Assembly (NCBI RefSeq): GCF_036373705.1
Contig: NC_089869.1
Coordinates: forward strand, 12,163,676 to 12,227,675
Reading direction: 5' to 3'
From: Amia ocellicauda
Taxonomy: Eukaryota > Chordata > Actinopteri > Amiiformes > Amiidae
DNA: 64,000 nucleotides
The notes beneath the pieces were generated by a model, which was not told the DNA's origin, did not search any database, and saw only the letters and a program-made list of their open reading frames with translations. Shown here in pieces: positions 58,801 through 64,000 of the stretch (its first letter is position 1; every line of letters starts with the position of its first letter). The translations under genes were made by a program, and so were the position numbers.

Positions 58801-61800
58801 AATTCTTGATCTTTTAATAGATTGATGTATACTGCCCTTTCAGTGTGTATAAGTGCTGGCTTCATTCATTACACCATTTTATGTTTTGGGGTTTCATTTA
58901 GGAAACTCTTTTTTTAATTTGTTGAGTCACACCAGAAGCAAAAATCCTTAGTTGCAACTCTGGTGTTCTGAATTAATAAATATATACACATCTCTATCGA
59001 TCGATCTTCAGGTAAGTTGCTCTAATATTTTAATTACTGAATTCCCTGAAGTTTTCTTGTAATGTTGGCTACAAGAATTCCATAAAAAAGAAAAAGAAAT
59101 CCAAAACATTAAAATAAAGATTATCAGAGGGGACAGGTTTAAAATAATACACCGATAAAAGCATGAAGAATTGAATGACGCTCTTGCAGTAAAACTTGGC
59201 ACTGGTTTGAAACTGCGATGGCAAATAACTTTTTCATAAAAGACAACATAATGTGAATTTTCTCATGAAGGCACGAAGCTTAGAAATGCACCCATTAGAA
59301 AAGCAAGGAGGCTACATTCCTGCCCGTAATTTACAATATTGTCAACTGATTTGTTTACATACAAACATTGCAGTTGAGAAGAACAACACATGTGTTTGAG
59401 TTACTGGGTGTTTGTTTGTATTTTAAAGAATATAACATACCATCTATCCCACCCTCCCCAAAAAGGTCAAGAGCAGGCTATTTGTTGAGCTGTTACTTTC
59501 CATGTGTCATTGAACATAATCTAGTCTATATAATTTGCGTTGCTATGGAAACTGATCCTGCAGTCTCTCTCAGTAGCCATTTCAGCATAATTGTTTTTGC
59601 ATTTATTTCACAGCAAAGTGTTGTGCAATTAAAATGGTTTCAGCAAAGAAATTGTACATAGCCCAGGGAGGCGGGCAGTCCAGAATAAGTCAGCATACAC
59701 AGTGTCATTAACAGTCTGAACTTTATGATTTATGTATTTGTGTTTGTACATTGTCCGGCAGAATGGCTGTGAGGAATTGGGAGACTGGGCTGGGGGTTAA
59801 AATGTTTGAATTTAATGAGTGATTGTTCACAGATGCCTTTGCTTTGAATGCTGGAAAACAGACATGCAATTACCTCGACGAGCTACAGGTGTACAGAATG
59901 TGCCAGCGCAGCCCCAATATATAACCTAAAACCTCTACAGTCAGCCAGCTATCAAGCACTGTTTGATCATCTCTTGTTTCTACTCCATGCTTGTTGGTCT
60001 GTATTTGAATCCACCTTGTTTGCTGCAGTTATTATATTTGTGCTTAATTCTAAAACCTATTTCTTGGTTGTATGCTACTTTTAAAAATCACTTTTGTTCC
60101 TCAACAATTTGCAATTGACTATGTATAACAGTCATATAATAGTATAATATACTCCCAATCTTGAATAGGCAATTATAAGTTACCCTCTGAGACTCTCATA
60201 ACAAAGGAGAGATGCACCACAGACATACATGTGCTATCTCAATATTTGTCATTATTGTTGTCAGAGTGAAGTTACTACTTACATTTATAGCACACCTACA
60301 AATGGCCTTTTTACAGGTCTCTAAACAATCTGAAAACCTAAATCTAGAATGTGAAACTTCCTAATGAACATTTATATAGGGCAAAGTGATGAAAGGAAGA
60401 ATTCGAAACATAGAGGTTACATAAATGGGCGAACATGCCACTTGCAGACTGATTAATATATAGGATATTGTTGTTCCACTTTCCCAGTACAAATGTGTTT
60501 TGCACTTCATTGCGACCACGGATAAATGAGCCACATTTTTCTTGTGCCAAATTGCATCGCCAAACTTCCCATAGGAAAACGCTCTTTCAGGTGGTATCAG
60601 GGGAAGGAATAAAAAGCTTCAAAAGCATTTGTTTTCTTCTGTCGAGTTTGACATTTGTTCGTGTTGAATTGATATGTATAATAAATAAACAAGTAGAAAG
60701 AAGGCAGATTATTTATTCACCCTACTGATCATTATAATAATGCACTTTACTATACACCTGGTCTTCTTGACATGCACTTGTTTATTGACAGTCTTTTTTT
60801 AACATTTGTTTTAAAAAATGGTCACCATAAAAAAAAAAAAAAAACATCCACAATAAAAAAAACATGATTGACAGATGAATTGAGGTCAGCAAAATCACAA
60901 CCAGGAAAAGAAATGACACAGACGAACCCCTTCAAACTGTAATGATCTTGCTAGTTATTAAAGCCTTATGTGTCTGACCTTATAGTGTGTGCAGACAGGA
61001 GAAGAATGTGTGTGGCTATTAGTGTGCCGAGACTGTATAAAAAGGAGGTTTCTTGCCCTTTCCTGAATTTATATCCCCAAATATCTTCGCTTCTCAACAC
61101 GGACCAATAAGACATTGATAATGGAGTGGCCTCTTGCCCCCGTGCTGGGAATAAACTCAGTCCTACCCCCGAGGTGGCTCATAACAAAGTAAGGCTCAGT
61201 CATGGTTTCCTTCATAAGCTTTACAGGAAAACTCATCTCCACAACCTTCACATTCCCATGGCGCTTTCGATGGGAAATTGCTTTTTTTACTCCCCTGAAT
61301 TAAACTGGGGGCCAAGGGGGTGGGGGGTTACTTCTTAGTAAAATACTTTGGCCTATGTGCAGCCTTAGTAAGTGCCACATGGTGGTTTATTGTTAATATT
61401 TTTAAAAATAATTCTATATACCCTGGAAGCTTGCAGTTGTGCTGTGGGATGGCAATTATGTGTCACAATATAAAACTGCCCACAGGCTCAAACTGGAGGG
61501 ATCGATTTTCATCTACAGTTGTAAAGTTTTCATGGGCTTGCTTGTTTTATCCGGTGCTAGTTGATCTAACCAGCTATGTCAAATCAGGTCTGGTGGTAAA
61601 CATTTCCTGAGTAATAGAAAGGAAGGCTATAATGGGGTCATGAATCCACATTTATTATTGGGAGTCTTCAGGAAGTGGGCCAACATTCTATTAGCCTAAG
61701 CATGTTCTGTTCACTTGTGAATTATAACTGTAATCACTTCATTCAGTCTCGGGTGTGTCCAGGAAAATTATGAATTACATGTATTTATAGCAGAAAACCT

Positions 61801-62767
61801 ATTTATTGAACATTACCTTACTCTGTATGAAGCTGGGTAGACACCCAAGGCTAAAGTGCACTTGATGTTAGACAGTTCAATGTGTTGGGCTTGGTGCAGG
61901 TTTTTATTATGGGTCTCTTTGTCAAAGTTGAATGAATAACATGTGTTAATAATGCAGCATTTTTACATTCCTGTAACAGATAACACTACTATTATTTGAA
62001 AAGATCCTACATTATGATAGACTAAGACATCATTAGTACAGGTCCTGTCGGCCAGGCCTAGGTATTGATCTGAAAAGGCTGCACCCAATTGGTCTCTTGT
62101 GACAACCGCCTGTCACAAGAGGTGGTGAAAATGAGGGCATTGGTTACAATAAGAAGGCTCCAAAACCTATTCTCTGGTGTGCATTGCATCACACCACACA
62201 GACAGCCACAATTCAGCCGGTCAGATACTATATGCAGCAGCTCTGCTTTATTGAATAAGCAATAAGCTGGAATTACCCTCTAACCCCACGCATCTCAGGG
62301 TTAAGGCACACTGCTCGAGCGCTGCAAAAAAACAAAGTATTTTAAATGCAAATGTCGTACCTGCTGTCTGAATAGATAAAGGACTTTGTTTTCTCCAGCT
62401 GTCAATCAGTTCCCAGCCCCATATAAACAATTAATTGGAAATGCTGCGCACACAAAATGTGTCATGTTACCTTTTAGAAAATTCCAGGGTACAGCTGATG
62501 CAACTAATTGGAAGTGTTTGGGGGTCACCAGATTATACAAATGTGCCATTTATATATTTTGTAAGTGTCCATGTGTATGATTCAACTAATTTGCATATTT
62601 GGAGAAAAGAATGTCTCATTTAATAAGGCATTGTTTGGAACAAAAGTACATTTTAAAAGTACTTAATAGATGCACTCTGTTGCACTATAACCTTTTATTG
62701 AGAAATTTGACCTTGATTTTAGTGTACCATCAACTTTGATGCACAAAGATAGTGCCTTTCTTTTAAG
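52849..62767. other. Gene desert
   Basis: About 10 kb of AT-rich sequence without a recognisable gene. Short homopolymers occur (C-rich near 56270, G-rich near 56335, A-rich near 60825). Sequence at 56400-56700 is GC-richer than its surroundings. Any enhancers for NANOS1 or its neighbour would need conservation data. Confidence 0.4.
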
Positions 62768-62893
62768 GTTGTCGAAGTTCTGACCAGTATCGGATACAAG
62801 GGCTCAAGATACAGGATAGTGTCAATATCTCCATTGGTTTTGAATTTGTTGCTGAAGCAGGTTCACTACCACATATTTCAGACCCCCCTGAAG
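62768..62893 (+). other. Candidate coding exon, unrecognised
   Basis: TTCTTTTAAG precedes and GAAG/GTGAGA follows a 126-base stretch open in one frame (phase 1 in and out) reading CRSSDQYRIQGLKIQDSVNI then SIGFEFVAEAG. Symmetrical phase and good splice sites make it exon-like, but there is no family match and no partner exon in the window. Confidence 0.3.
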
Positions 62894-64000
62894 GTGAGAG
62901 AACTCAGATACCTGTTGTTAAAATGAATGCACCTAAATAAAATGAGTGAACAAATGGCTTTAAAATGTTTGCATTGTTCTCCCTATTTAACGGATATCCG
63001 AATATAATAAACACTCTCAGAAACAGACTGAGCTGATGAGAAGTTCAGGGGATTGCAGTAGCGGGGAAATTGCCAATCTTTGCGGGGACAATGAATATAA
63101 AAAATGACAGAAGGGTGGGGAAATCAAGAGCATGTGTGAGGACCTGATAAGGATATTTTTTAAACTGTTGAAATACTGCTGTGCAATGTGGCAGTTTAAA
63201 ACATATATCCCATTAGTAAACTGAATGCCACATTTTAATTATCTTTAACACAATATGCATTTAACTACTCATACGCTAGTGCAAAATGTGCAGAGGACCC
63301 ATGATGTGTTTTTACAAAGATTTTACATTGGGTCCAATTACTGTTTTCCTTAAATAACTCGGTACATACAGAGTAGATTGTATGCCGTTATCTCAGCCAT
63401 AGTTCTTCTTTTACTCCTGACTAGCCCTTGACAGCAGTTTTCCCCAAGAGGGGAAAAAAAAAGCTGATTGATGCTTTTACTTTGGAGTGAAAAGAAATAT
63501 GTCAATTCAATTATCCATAGCAAGACTGCAGTCCATGCTCATAGACACACAGCTGACCCAATTTATCATTGTCCTCGCACCAAACTGTATGAGGGGGGGA
63601 AAGAAAACAACTATTAATATAAAAAGTATCAATCAATTTTCCATTTATAAATCAAAAGCTGGGACAGTTCAGTTTCTAGTTTGTATTAAAGTGTTTAGTC
63701 CAGCTGACGTGCACTGTGAAGTTTGTGATATGATATGACAGCATTATAAAACAATTGCATTGTGTTTGACACGGATTCTGCTTAGTTTAGGACAGAGAAT
63801 TCGTCCGTCATAGTTGTTACGAACAAACAGTATAGTCGTGTTTCACATTCAGCTTTAACTTTCAAGTCCGGATACAGGATGATTGTTGATTTACTTTCCG
63901 TTCAATATGTAACATAAACCACGTGCACAACTAATTTGTCTTTGATTTTTTTGCCCGCTGAACAGACAGTACTCTTATTTTGTGTTTAGAGGAACATCTT
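62894..64000. other. AT-rich sequence, nothing recognised
   Basis: No supported gene to the end of the window. Confidence 0.4.

Overview
This window is nuclear DNA from a ray-finned fish. Genes are split by many GT-AG introns, vertebrate poly(A) signals are present, and the background holds fish-type Tc1/mariner elements, a CR1/L2-like LINE fragment and tRNA-derived SINEs. Gene order is PRDX3(+), SFXN4(+), DENND10(-), EIF3A(+), NANOS1(-). This is the order and relative orientation I recall for human 10q26.11, so it is an ancient vertebrate synteny block. The exact species cannot be read from the sequence.

Left part (1-9.1 kb): two 3' exons of an unrecognised leucine-zipper-like protein, an isolated first exon of a carboxypeptidase E-like gene on the minus strand, hAT-like repeat ends, a truncated Tc1 element, and a decayed PIM-like kinase pseudogene on the minus strand whose intron carries a LINE fragment. 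A second, shorter copy of the pseudogene block (about 13.6-14.9 kb) lies on the other side of PRDX3. PRDX3 therefore sits between two paralogous blocks.

Middle (9.1-29.6 kb): PRDX3 (7 exons, 252 aa, mitochondrial 2-Cys peroxiredoxin) and SFXN4 (14 exons, about 317 aa, mitochondrial inner-membrane sideroflexin) run head to tail. DENND10 (9 exons, 351 aa) runs the other way. Its intron 7 holds a dead DD34E Tc1 element, itself interrupted by a structurally intact DD36E Tc1/mariner element with a 346 aa open transposase and nearly perfect terminal repeats.

Right part (29.6-49.3 kb): DENND10 and EIF3A are divergent across about 1.5 kb. EIF3A was reconstructed with 22 exons and 1252 aa. Four of its introns (9, 11, 12, 13) each contain a copy of an H/ACA snoRNA resembling SNORA19, which I recall is hosted by EIF3A in human. 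Two EIF3A introns appear to be GC-AG, and a 48-nt in-frame cassette exon is predicted in intron 19. Single-exon NANOS1 follows on the minus strand. A GC-rich repeat occurs both in the DENND10/EIF3A intergenic region and just upstream of NANOS1.

The last 14.7 kb (49.3-64 kb) is AT-rich and gene-poor. I found only two weak exon candidates and a repeat fragment there. PRDX3 and SFXN4 act in mitochondria, DENND10 in late-endosomal traffic, EIF3A in translation initiation and NANOS1 in translational repression. They are neighbours by synteny and are not a pathway.
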